A DNA stretch of 64,000 nt, taken from contig VZDJ01000219.1 in NCBI GenBank assembly GCA_008694505.1, positions 14,451,058 through 14,515,057 on the forward strand, written 5' to 3'. This document shows positions 10,301 to 22,131 of the stretch, piece by piece. Every line of letters starts with the position of its first letter. The first letter of the stretch is position 1. The position numbers and the translations under genes were made by a program. The notes under the pieces were generated by a model, which was not told where the DNA came from, made no database searches, and saw only the letters and a list, made by a program, of their open reading frames with translations. This DNA is from Cyanoderma ruficeps (taxonomy: Eukaryota > Chordata > Aves > Passeriformes > Timaliidae).

Positions 10301-13300
10301 GAGTCCTTGGGGTGAAGGACTGGCACGATCTCACTGCTGACATCTCACTTGGTAATTGTGAGAAAATGGAGTCTGAAGGTACTTCCTGTCTTATCTCATA
10401 ATCTGTCTGTTTCTGCCTGCTGAAGCCTGTGCAGCTGCAGGTGCTGGTGGCATCCACACTGTGTCTCCATGGGTTTCTCCACTCAGAGAAAATGGGCATC
10501 GTCACTGGAGCCGGGACAGACTGGGAGGCCAAGCTCAACTGTGGCTAAGGCAGCTTGGTAATCAATAGAGGATTTCTCATAAAAGTCTTCTGAGAAATTA
10601 CAAAGTCTCTTTAGCCATAAATGTGTCAAAGCACCTTTTTTTGTTCCTTATGGTGTTTCTGAGGTTATTCTACATCTGCAGCCAAGCTCTGCTCACATCA
10701 AGAGTGTCCAACTGGTGGGGTGTGACCTTTCCTCACCTGAGGTCCCTGGACATGAATCCTGTTTCAAATAGGAATAGCAGGAAGGTAAAACACCTTAACT
10801 AGAGGAGTGGGAATCCTACACAGTCTGTTCTCATAGAGGTTTGTTGCTGACAGAGCTCAAGGAGACAGGACAATAGAGGAAATGGAATTGACTGGTAATC
10901 ATTTGGATCCTTTGTACTTCCCGAGCTGAAGGAGCAGCTGCCAACTGCCTGTGACACTGTGTCCTTCTCTTTGGCACTTAGGTGGAGCCCCAGCTCTGCT
11001 GGCTGTGAAAAATGGACAATAACATTTCATTCACACAAGAGTGATGTGGTTTAATTATAGTGAAGGTTTAAAAACAACTTGAGGATGGAGTGTTGTGTAA
11101 GTGCTAAATGTTATCCTTGACAATGACACAGGGACCAGAAAATTGGTCTTTCAGATCATCGAGTTATTCCATAAATTACAAACTAATTTCTCTCCTTAAA
11201 TTAAGAGTTACTGAGACATTCAGCTTTCTTGCTAATTGTTTGACTTTAACAATTGGGTGGATTTCAGTAAATTGACTGGTGGAGACAAATATGTTTTCCA
11301 GTTCAACATTGTCTGACATACAACTATTAGAAATGGACTGGCAGCAGATCAGAGCCAAGCACTGCAGCTGGTCCCCAAAAGAGTAGTGGGATTTGCTGGG
11401 GAGATTTTCTAGGGAGATTTCAGGAGGGCCCGTAACAGGCCAGCTTGTCTTCATGGTTTACCTGAGTAAAACCAAGTAACTCTTGTCTCACGCCCTCATC
11501 TGCTTTTCCAGGTCACTCAGAACTTGCAGGTTTTGTGCCTGGATCTTCCTGGGAGTCACAGCCTGTGATGGAGGCACTGCAGAGCCTGGGCTTCCACGCT
11601 CCCCTGGGTCCCTCTGCCTCTCTTGTGATCCTTTTGACGCTGTTCCAAAGGCCGGGGTGGGACACAAGTGACAATGCAGCCAAGATTTTTAAGTCGTGCT
11701 TAAAAAGCAAAAGTACTGAAAGCTCAGCTTTGCCATGCAGTTTGTCTTTCAGTCAAAACCCAAACAAACCAACCCAAAAAGTAACTCCCAGCTCTTCCTG
11801 AGGTCTTCAGCTCTCCTGAGAGGGGTGGGAGCAAAGAAGTGCTGTTATCAGAGGCTGGTGGTTTCATCTTTCTGATTCTGAAAGGAGACCTTGGACCATG
11901 TATCCCTGTCTGCTTTGTGTACTTTTGCACTCTGGATAAAAATAATGAAGGGACCCTGGTGATGAATAAAAATGACAGGTTTGTTATTACTTTAAAATAT
12001 CACAGGGATTGAGGAATATGTAAGGAAATTATCTCCCAGATTGCTCTCAGTCAGTATTTTACCTTGTGTTCTCTTACAGACCTTTACTCTTGTCATTGTC
12101 TCATCTTCTGGTCTTGTGGACTTTCAGTTGTGGGGCCTCTTGTACCAAGTGTATTTCAAGCAAGAGATGTATCCCTGTATTTTATGGATATCTGGGAGGC
12201 ATCTTCTTTTACCCTTTCCCAATCTAATTCCAAATAGTATCAATTTATGGAGTGCCCAGGCTCAGCCTGAGTTCCTGTCAGACCTCACCTGCAAATCCCA
12301 GCAGGATCATTTGCTAGTCACTTCCTTTGGTAAAGTCAGGTCAAATTTTAATTTCTCTTCTCAGGTAATCCTGTAAGTTCTGACTCTGAGCAACCATTTG
12401 CAAGGGGTTTGTACATCAAGAGAGAGAATTCTTCCCACCGAGAGCTTGCCCTGTTACCTTTCTGGGATGGTCAATGGTTGGGAAATTGTGTTGCCCTCAT
12501 TCAGAGACTCCTTAACTCAGGCCATGGGAAAACCATCCCCTCACCTCCAGAACAAAGCAGGCTGTGGTTCTGCTACAGGAATCAATAAAGCCCAGGGCAG
12601 GGTGAGAGATTGGCAGCTGCTGCACAAACCCACGGCAGAGATCATTGACATGAGAGGTTTGAGGAGGACACGTGGTGATCTGTGCAAAAAGACAGTAAAT
12701 GTTGCCTGTCCAAGAGTTTTGGGGGGTGTAGAGTTGGAGTGATGCAGTCAGAATGGGAACTCTAAAACATCCTTTTCCTTGGTCCTGTCACAGACAAAAC
12801 CACCAACTGACAAATGCCAGGAATGAGAACATCTCTGTCAGGGGTCATCCAGCTGTGCCTCTTGCACATCTGTCTGTTAGCAGCTCCAAGGGCAGAAGAT
12901 GAATGTAATTAGAACCACTCTTGATGATTTGCAAAGCATTGTTTGTGCTTTTAACTGCATTCCCTGGGATCAGGGGCTGGATCTTGCCTTTGACCCTCTT
13001 TCTAGAGCTGGCCCAGTGAAACTCTCCCCACTCACCCTCCAGCAAATAATAAAAAGAAAAATGCAAGCCTTCAATGACTGTGTCACCAGCCTGGTGAGGA
13101 AAGGTGTTGGTTTATCCACACTGCCTTTCTCTATACTGCCCTAATCTAATCCCCCACGTGGGGCTTATCACAGAGCAGGGCCCAAGCTGCAGTGCCCAGG
13201 ATGTGCTGCTGGAGCTGGATAATATTTATTTTGAACAGTTCTTTCCCCACTGCTGCTGAAACCGCCGTGCTGAGCAGCACCAACTGTGCTGGGAAAAGAT

Positions 13301-16300
13301 ACCTTTGGCAGCTTCAATTTATTTCTGTTCACTGCAACAACTGGGTGGGAGTGTGTGGTTGTTTCCCTTGGTAGTAGGCAAGGTTAGGCTTCCAAAACAT
13401 TGAGAAATGCTCTAAAAAATGCATTTTCCAGGCAGAGTTCACACTAGTTTAGAAAAGATGGAAGTGAAACCGCAGCAGAGGTACTTGATGCTGAAAAGGA
13501 AGCACCCAGAGGCTTCCTCTATTTAGGCTCAGCCTGACTTCTGGAATAAAAAGGGATGGAAAACTGTAAGGGAAGCAAATGAACTGTACCCATGTCATTG
13601 TATTTGTTCAGAGGAAAAGATTGAGAGTTACAGCTACTGTTTGCAAGCCATCTGCCCTTCCCACAGGGTTGATCCCTCGTGTTTCTGAGTTCTGCACTCT
13701 GGATAATTCATATCAGAGCCCCCCTGGCATGTGGCATTGCTTTGATGGCAGTTGGGTGTTTACTGAGTGTTCCTTCTCCACCTCTTGTGCTTCAGTCTAG
13801 GACAGATCTGGGGTGCTCTGTTGTGCTTTGGCGCCCCTTGGAAGGATAAAAATGTTCTGACATCTGGAATTTCATGCTGCACCCCTCGAGGGACACATTT
13901 CTGTAGAAAATTCCCTTAGTGAATCACACAATGCAAGGTGAGGGACTGGATCCCAAAAGAATTATCAGGATTGAATCAAGTTATCCCTTAATGAGAATGG
14001 AGAAGTCTCAGGATTGTGCATAAAAGCAGCCAAACACCTTCCCAGTGCAGGAAGGAACACAGGAGGAAGGAGAAAATCTCTTGTCTTCCTGACACGAAGA
14101 ATGAAAGATGCAAAAATCAGTGCTGTTTAAAATTTGGTAAACGGAATATAATCAGCCCTCACAAAGCATCCTCTGTACTCATCTGTGCTTGCAGGCACAG
14201 GACAGACTTGGCAGCTGCCTCCTGCATGGAATGGGAAAGGTTTAAATGCTTGTGTAAGCTCTTCAAACAAAATGACTCTTTGCAGTTAAAAGACTGTTCT
14301 CTAGGACATTGTATCTGGGAAATGTGAAACTGTTTCTCTGGGTGTTCACCATGGGTTCATAGCCGTGTGTGAGTGGGCTTTGGAAATTCTGTCATTGCAA
14401 AGGGGTTTCCTCCAGGGGATAAATTTAATGTAAAAGGGATTCCTGACACTCATGATATTTTCCCCTCAGAATCAAATCAAACTGGCTGGTGGCTGCAGGC
14501 TTGGACCAGTGACAGAGCAGATAAATCCTCTCCTGCCTGCAGACTGGAGGCAGGAGTACTTTGTCACATCAGTAGTTGCAATTTGACTTTAGTTTTGCTT
14601 TTTCTCCACCAATCTCAATTTGATTCGAAGTTCTGAAGTCACCCAGGATGAGTCAGATGTGGTCAGGCCAAAGGAAGTTCTTGAATCATTCCCAAATGAG
14701 GGGAAACATGAGTCAGTTCCGAGGGTTAAGCACACTGAGACAAAGCACCACAGACCTCTCCAGGGTTCAGTGGGAGAGGAGGCGCCCAGTGAGCTCAGGA
14801 GATGTTGGATTGCAGGGCTCTGGTGCTGCAGGACTCAGAGCTGTGCAGGTGCTGAGCCTGGGACGTGTTTTCCTCAGGGAGGACACAATCCTGCCATTCG
14901 TCTGCATTCCTGCTGCAGCTGGACCAGCCTGGGTGCACAGATTGCAATTAATGCCCCAGAGTCCCGGGCAAATCTGTGCTCCTGGCAGGGCCCCCAGGGA
15001 ACAGGCCCTGCTCAGCACCGAGGGAAAACCTCCCCTGCAGAGAGCCTGGAAACAGCAGGACTCCATCCACCGCAGTGACACAGCAAAAGCCCCGTTGAAA
15101 TGTGTTTTGGTTTTGGCTGGTGGTGCTTCCTGTTCATCAGCACAGGCAAAACACGGGGCACTGCTGAGTCAAGAGGAGCTGCCACAGGGCAGAGCAGGCT
15201 CTGGGACTGGGGCTACGAAATCAGGGGAGAATTCCTCACATAAAGGCAGGACCTCAGCGATAATTTTAATTTACAGCCAGGAATGTGCCAAGGCAAATCC
15301 CTTTCTCTGAGCTCCTTTCTCCTGATTCGTAGCCCATTGCTGCTGCCTCATTACCCCCCTGGCCTCTGGTGGGGCAGTAAATCTGGAGGCCTAATGGTGC
15401 ACAGGGCCCTTGGAGGACAGCCCTGCCTTTTCAAATATTCATTTCTATGCGGATCAGGGATGTCCCAGTCTGGCTGTAATCAGTGGAAGAGGGAAGGAGA
15501 CAAATAATCACTGGAGATGACTGTTTGGGGAGCAATTCCTGTCAAAAAAACAATCAGCAGCAGAGGTGGATGCGAGCTGGCCTCGCAGCCCCGAGCACAG
15601 GGAGTGATGTGGGCTTGTTTGATCCCCATAAACTCTAATTTGCTTCTTCCTTCACCCCCAGCCAGCTGCTTCCCCGGGCTGGGCTGAAATGCCAGTTGTT
15701 CTGTGGGAGCAGGGAAAGCTGCCAGGCTGGGGGAGCTCCCTGCTCTGTGCAGACCCTGCTGCAGGAGCATCAGCCCTGCAGGGACAGGGCACCGGCACAC
15801 ATCCTGCAGCCCACCTCAGTGCCTGGGCGTTTTCTGCTTTCTCCAGGTGGTGCCAGGGATTGCAGAGGCTGGAGCAGCTCTCCTTCAGCTCAGAGCTTGG
15901 GTTATTCCAGGTGGAACAGACCCTGGGGCTGTGGAATCAGTTTGCAGCTCCTGGGAGTTGAGCTGATCCCAGACTGATCTCACCCAGTTTAATGAGCAGT
16001 CAGCAGGAGCCACGGTCCCACTAATCCTGATTGAAATGTGAGTTAGAGCAGGGCTTGGATTCCACATCTCCGGAGTAATTCCTTGTGCCATCCAGACCTC
16101 ATCAAAGTGTCCTGGGGAACATTATTTTAACCAAGCTGTTGTGCTGTGTTGGCACAGGAACCTGGGGCTCAGGGAAATTGAGATGTCAGCTCCCAGAACA
16201 TCCCCCGGTGCTCAGTCCTGGATTTTATTCAGAGGCACAGCTCCAGGAGAGGTTTTTCTTTCTATTATCAGGATAACAGCACTAGCAAGGGTGTGTCCAT

Positions 16301-17370
16301 CCCTTCACCCTCGGTGGGTGAACTCTACATTTTTCCTTGAAGAGGGATGTTTAAACATTCATATGATAATGAAGAAAATAACCCAACCATACAGGATTTA
16401 TATAAACTCATATCTGGCCCCGTGTGAAAAAATAATCCAGAGGCCACAGAAGTGCAGAGCTGGCTCAGCCAGGCAGTGTCACAGAGAGCTCTTTCTCTTT
16501 AATTTTTTATTTGGATCCTCTCTGTATGTAGGTCACAATGACTTAAAAGAGCAAGCACTGACCAGACAAAACCAAACCTCTCAGAACAAAGCCATTGTTG
16601 CAGGAGGAGGATATTTTTTCTCAAACAAGACCCTAAATTGGCACTGAGGGATTGCAGCGTTCCCTGTGTCTGGCTCTGCTGGGATTCCCATTCCCGGGAT
16701 GGGCAGAGCTGCTTCCTGAGCCTGTGCTGACCCCTGGAATCAATCCTGCCCGGGTCCCCCTTCCTGGGGAGCAGAGGAGGGATGGGAAGCCTCTCCCTGC
16801 AGCCCCTGTCCATGTGTCCTCCTGCTTCTTCCCAGTCCTTAACCCCAGGGCTGGACAAACCGCTCCTGCTGCTCCCAGCCCTGTGAGCATCATTCCATGG
16901 CCAACAGCCACTGCAGGGATTCATTCCCTGCTTCCCTGGGGGAATTCCTCCTTCCTGCAGGGCCACACAGCCCAAACCCCTTCCCTGAGCTGCTTTCCAG
17001 CTTTCAGGAGGGGAGGGAAAATCCTGGAGACCCTGGGTTGGTTTGGCCCTGGCTCAGCCTTGTGGCAGCAGAGAACAGCAGGGAGTGCCAATAACCTGCA
17101 AGGTTTTATTTTGGGAGAGGAGGGGGAGCAGCCAAAGCTCGGGGCTCAGAAGGTTCTTTGGCCCCAGCCAAAGAGTCTTAGTGAGCCCCGGCCCTCAAAC
17201 TACGCTGGGTGGCAACAGTGCAGATAAAAATCTCCCAAAAACAACGGTATAAACAGGCCCTGAGTAGGGATCACAGGTAGAAAACCTCTGTAGAAATGCA
17301 GATTGATGCGTTTGAGATCAACAAAAGCCCAACAGATTCCCTTTCAGCTTCAAAATCCAGGTTATGCACC
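7376..17370. other. Gene-poor interval between PWWP2A and FABP6
   Basis: No exon, tRNA, or intact transposon was recognised across these 10 kb. The many short open frames lack homology that I can name and have no consistent splice context. GC-rich patches near 9.2-9.7, 14.7-15.2 and 15.6-17.2 kb may be decayed CR1 or unannotated regulatory DNA. A direct duplication of 'ggaatgagcattaaagga' occurs near 10080-10118. Confidence 0.4.
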
Positions 17371-17379
17371 CAGACTTTG

Positions 17380-17458
17380 CACCAGGGGGTTGGAAATGGA
17401 GCATTTTAGGGTCCTTCCAACCCAGATCAGTCTGTGACCCTGTGATTCTGTGACCCTG
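17380..17458 (+). mobile_element. CR1 LINE 3' end, short fragment
   Basis: The plus strand reads 'gggggttgga', then 'gggtccttccaaccca', then 'ccctgtgattctgtg', the last bases of the CR1 3' UTR with its short terminal repeat. Only the terminal ~80 bp is preserved. Confidence 0.7.
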
Positions 17459-17627
17459 CATTGACACAAACCCCACTTCTGATGCAGGGAGAGCTGAGGT
17501 GGTTTGGTTCCCTTCCTCTCCTGCCTTTTAGGAGGAAAAGCAAAGCTGCAGCTTTGCCCCTGGAGTTCCCAGGGCAGGCTTCAGCAGCACAGAGCCGGCA
17601 CTGGATGGTGCTGTGGCCCAGCACAGG

Positions 17628-17679
17628 TGAGCTCACCTGGCTGCCAGACAAACCTGAGCTCACCTGGCTGCCAGACAAA
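17628..17679 (+). repeat. 25-bp direct duplication, period 27
   Basis: The 25-bp unit beginning TGAGCTCACCTGG and ending CCAGACAAA occurs twice without mismatch, at 17628-17652 and 17655-17679. It is a recent local duplication in noncoding DNA. Confidence 0.85.
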
Positions 17680-17937
17680 TCCTGCTGCTCCTGGAACCAC
17701 CAGGGGAGCCACAGGGACAGCCAGGATCCTGCATTACTCCTGGTTGCAAATTCTTTTTGAAAGCAGATTTTGCAAGAGCATTTTGTGCCCGAGGAAGCAG
17801 AGAAGTTGGGGAGTTGGCTCCTGCCCAGTCACTGAGCCTTTAAGCACCCTGAGAATGACCTGTGCATGTTACCAGCCTGAGCCTCTGGAAAAGGCGAGTT
17901 TAGGTTAAAAATCAAGTTTTAAAAAATAAACAGATTT

Positions 17938-18071
17938 CCAGATCCCAGAATATTCTGAGTTGGAAGAGACCCACAAGGATCATCAAGTCCAGCTCTTAAG
18001 CCCACACAGGGACTGAACCCACAAACCTGGTGTTCTCAGCACCCTGTTCTGACCAACTGAGCCAATCTGCC
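17938..18071 (-). mobile_element. tRNA-Ile-derived SINE with CR1-like tail (TguSINE1 type)
   Basis: On the minus strand the element opens with a tRNA-like head. The A box is TGGCTCAGTTGG (complement of 18053-18064) and the B box is GGTTCAGTC (complement of 18011-18019). The intervening sequence GGTGCTGAGAACACC resembles the isoleucine tRNA anticodon arm. It then passes into a tail of about 50 bp (17944-17992) almost identical to the 3' end of the CR1 copy at 7096. This head-plus-CR1-tail design is that of the passerine SINE family first described in zebra finch, mobilised by CR1. Anticodon-loop changes and the fused tail show it is not a functional tRNA gene. Confidence 0.85.
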
Positions 18072-20325
18072 ACTTTTTAGGGCCTTTTTGGCCTCTGATG
18101 CTTTCCCATTGTTTAGAAGGGAAACAGCTGTTGTGTGGTACTCTGGAGTAAAGCAACACTTAAGTAGAAGTTCAGATTTTGAAGTGTTTTCCAGATTTTT
18201 CTTCTTATTCTGGAAGGAGTCTTTAAGAGAAATGTGGCTTATTCCAGGGTTTGAGAAAATCACAGCTGTTACCAACCCAGTCCCATTTTCCTGCTTTTCC
18301 ATCAATGTTGTTTGATTAATAAGAGCCAACTTAGTGCTGAACAACTCAAGAATAAATCAAACTGTAGAAGAGGGACACCAGATGCCATAAAAGCAGCTCC
18401 TGGAACAAGGAGATGCAAAGATCTGCCTGGTGTGGAGGTGGGGAAGGAATGGCACGTGAAATGTGTGTATTTTCTCTGCCACAGAAGTATATTTTCTTCT
18501 CCTGATAAATGTATCCAAGGAAATATAAACAATTTCAAAGAGCTGAAAGTATGCAGTGAGATGTTGCTGTGAAGCACACACATCAAAGCAGAGCTGAGGC
18601 CCAGAAGAGGCTTTCTGTGCAAAGAAAACTGGCTTTTCTTGTATTTCAAGGGAAGAAATCCCTCTCTGCTCCTAAGACTCTGTCCCTGCACACTTGACTT
18701 GGATCAGTATTTTCAGTGGGGCACTTACTAAACACTGCACTGGCATAAAAAAAATCACTCAAATATTGGTTTCTCCTGTCTGCCTTTGAGATTATTTCAG
18801 ATCAAATCCCTCTTTGGTTGGGTTTGGGGTTCTCCCCAGCTCCAGGCTCCACCTGAGCCTTCTCCCAGGTGAAGGGAGAGCAGGAAAGGCTTCAGAGGGT
18901 GCCACAGGAGAGGAAGGGACTTGGGAATACCAAAAGGTCAACTGCAAACCAGATGTGGCCTCAGAGAAAGGAAAGAGCAGAGTTTGAATTGAACGTTCCC
19001 TTTGGCAGAGCTTTGGGAAGCACAGCTGAGGGAATGCTCTGGAACAGCAGGATTTCTCTGGACACAGAGGAAATCCCAGTTGGATTCCCTGGAGGATAAG
19101 CTCCGTTTGGAGCTGTGTTATCTGATGTGTCAGCAAGGACAATCACAGATATTATCAGGTAATAAAATCTTTACAGCACAGCCGATGAACTGTGCAGATA
19201 AAGGGGGTTTGCTCAGAACAGTCCAGAAGAGTTGCAATGTTTCCTGTCTTTAGGGCTGTCAGTTATTAACTTTATTAGAACTTTCTATATTTCTATATAA
19301 GAAATCCATAGAGAGAGGAGCTTTAGCTCCGATTTTTGACTCTGCAGATAAAGTTGAAATATATCTTCCTTTTTAGCAACCTTTGAAATGTTGTCTATAT
19401 TCGACTGAAACCATTGGAGTTCAAAATATTCCACAGTGGCTCTTAATCCAAGGATGATACTTCAAAGGAATCTGAGCAGTTTTGTGGGAGGCAAATTGAG
19501 AACAGCCAAAATTAGTCTTCCTGTGCCTTTTCAGGATACACAAATCCAAACTGGCTTAGCAAAATTCAAGTTTTCTGTTGTAGTTGTTAAAAATCAAGAT
19601 AGCTTCCCATTTCTGCTGTCCATCCCCTCATCCCATTTGGCTGGATACCACTGATAACATTTACTACAGGTTAATTCATTAAAGGGAAGAATCCTGGAGA
19701 AAGGAGGGAATTCAATTCCCAACAAGTTTTGGTACCAGGTACATTTTCCCCAGGTTTAGTTTTCTGTCTGTAATTCCCAGCCCAGAGCTCAGCAGCCCTC
19801 CTGAGGCTCCACTCAGACATCAGGAACACCAGTGGGATCCAAGCCCTTCGCACAGAGGCTCTGCCAGCCTCTGCAGCCTGGATCAGTCCTTTGGTTGTTT
19901 TGTTTTCCTGGATATTTCTTTTCTGGATATCCAGACACACTGAAGGTTCTCCTGATGGAGTGTTGTCACAAAAAAATAATTGAATTTCCTTTTAGGGAGT
20001 CCCCAGAAGTACGGGATTTTTGGAAGGTCTGTGCCTTCCTCCCCTGCAGGTGTTTCTGTCTCGGAGTCTCCTGGTTTTCCTGGTTTTGTTAGGCAGGTGC
20101 AGGTCCCCTCTGGGGCAGGGACAGGCTCTGTGCTGTGTCACCTGTGGAGCTCGGCAGGTGCATTTCTGTGCCATCTTTGAGCTCTGTCCAAGCTGTGCAA
20201 TATTTCAGCCCCATCCCGGTGATGAATTCTCTGCTCTTTAGGGCTGGAGAGCGCCAACACCTCGGAGCAGACTAAACGGGCACTTAGCAAGGCCCAGTAA
20301 CAGGACTCCCCTGGAATTACCCAGC

Positions 20326-20412
20326 ACATTAACGCCAAATGAGCTCGTCCTGAATTCATTAGCAATGATTACTCCGAGTAGCAGAGGAATTAATAATCAT
20401 TAGCATTTCCTA
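20326..20412. promoter_or_regulatory. Candidate homeodomain-site cluster (possible enhancer)
   Basis: Several ATTA or TAAT cores fall within about 80 bp, including 'attcattagcaatgatta' and 'ggaattaataatcattagc'. They sit in a unique stretch free of recognised repeats, about 1.7 kb upstream of the FABP6 start. The clustering is seen directly; enhancer function is only inferred. Confidence 0.3.
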
Positions 20413-21103
20413 AGGAGGGCTGCCGAAGAACTGCCAGATACGGCTGGTTCGGGCTTTCCCCAGCAAGTTTCATTGGGAGGGAGTCATTAACTGGAACTCT
20501 GCGGTCACTGGAGACTTCCCACTGCTGTTTTGAATCCGTACTCCCAGTTCAGTCGCAATCCAGCTCTAAAAGCACTTCAAAGCCCGGCACTGCCTGGTTC
20601 AGTCACTGCTGGAATTACCTCCCTTATCCTCGTTTTGTCTCCAAGTGAATCTCCCTGGCTCTTTGCAACTCTTCGGAAAGGTTAATAAACCTGCAAGGCT
20701 GCTGGGAGGCACCCAAGGGCAAGGGGACTCCACAGACAAAAGGGATGCAAAAACGTTGTGTTATTATTTTGTGCAAGCAAACTGTCAAAGTAAAGATATC
20801 CAAGGCTTTGATTTGGCTCCTTAAAGCTCCCTCTGTTCCCAGCAGCATTTGAAGACTCGGCTGTTTTGCATATCAGAGGCGGCTGACTCGGGAGGCAGAG
20901 GGAATTCACTGCTCACTTCGGATGACCTTTTCCTTTGGGGATGAGCTTCCACAAGAGTTTTACTTCTCTGACAACTTATTCCTGTTCACTCCTGTCTCCA
21001 AATGCCGCACACTTGGAATTTACATCATTCTGGTACATTTAAATACAGCTCCGAGCTTTTCTGCATAACTGTTCCTTGCAACCAGCAGAATCACACCACG
21101 GGA

Positions 21104-21180
21104 TTATGGAATATCCCATCCATGTCTATATGAAATATCCCATCCATGTCTCATGGAATATCCCATCCATGTCTATATGG
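21104..21180 (+). repeat. 24-bp tandem repeat, three copies
   Basis: The unit AATATCCCATCCATGTCT plus a short TATATG or CATGG spacer starts at 21110, 21134 and 21157. It is a small minisatellite in noncoding DNA. Confidence 0.9.
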
Positions 21181-22046
21181 AGCTGTCAGCATTTTTATAT
21201 CTCAACATGGGACAGCTATCAGTATAATCTGTTCTTTATGGACAGGGAGCATAAAAGCTCAAGTACTGTTCATATAATCTGATTATCTCCCTCCTTTTAC
21301 ACAGGGCTGCTTTCCTTATCCAGTTTGATCTCTCTCAAGGTCCCTGATACTCCAAGGTCCCTGTGGTGTTACTCTACCAGTGACTTGTCCCTGCAAGTTT
21401 TATGTGAGCAGGAGGGTTTATGGCTTGAGTTCATGGGCCTCTTTGCCAAGGCTGTGCAGGTCCCTCTGGAGCACAGCAGTGAGGGCTGAGGCTTCCATGG
21501 CTCCATGCCCTGCTCCCTGTGCTGATGCTGCTTTGCTCTTCACAGGTGGGGCCTCAGCACTGGGGTCCAGCTGGAAAAGGAAGTTTCCTTTCATTGAGTT
21601 CAGCCATTTTGGGATTAAGTTGAAGGAGTTTTAATTAACAAACGAAGTGTCAAATATGTTTTCAGGATAGTCAGAGTCATCTTACAGGCACTTTTAAATC
21701 AGAACTGCAAAGGAAACCCTGGTGGTGACACAAGTTTCCCCAGGTCATTCTCTGCAGAGCTGAAAACTGGTGCACGGTCCATTTTCATTTTACTTTTATT
21801 CCATCCTGAATGCAAAACAGGTGAAATCTTAAAAGTAAAAATACATCATTGTGTTTAAATCTGCTCTAAAGGAAAGCTGAGCCTTTGGCCTTGATTCCTG
21901 CTGATCTCCAGGTTGTTGGCAAGGATGTACAATTGCCTGATAACCTTGATTCTCACACAGGTCAATGGCATCGCCCTGACTCACGGGGGCCATAAAGTTC
22001 CATTCCAAGGGGTGTGGGCCAGGTGGGCCGAGAGCTTGGGCTGCTC

Positions 22047-22131
22047 TATAAAGCCAGGGCTCAGCCCAGCCGATCCATCCTGCTCTGATCCAGCTGCTGT
22101 CCCGCTTCCCCAGGCTCATCCCAAGGGAACA
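22047..22131 (+). promoter_or_regulatory. FABP6 TATA box and 5' UTR
   Basis: TATAAAG at 22047-22053 lies 79 bp before the ATG, which predicts transcription from about 22077 and a 5' UTR of about 55 nt. 'ccataaag' at 21990-21997 resembles a CDX-type intestinal site, but this is weak. The start codon context is AACAATGG. Confidence 0.75.

Larger units (their letters stand above)
18075..22030. other. Upstream region of FABP6, nothing coding recognised
   Basis: No exon was recognised. It holds a homeodomain-motif-rich stretch around 20280-20640 and a 24-bp tandem repeat at 21104-21180. In mammals a longer FABP6 transcript starts far upstream; no matching exon could be identified here. Confidence 0.4.

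Noticed and set aside
17938..18071. A functional tRNA-Ile gene
   Set aside because: The sequence does not preserve a proper acceptor stem or anticodon loop and runs directly into a CR1 tail; a SINE explains it better.
21720..22046. FXR response element (inverted repeat spaced by one) upstream of FABP6
   Set aside because: No convincing IR-1 of AGGTCA half-sites was seen, although mammalian FABP6 has one.
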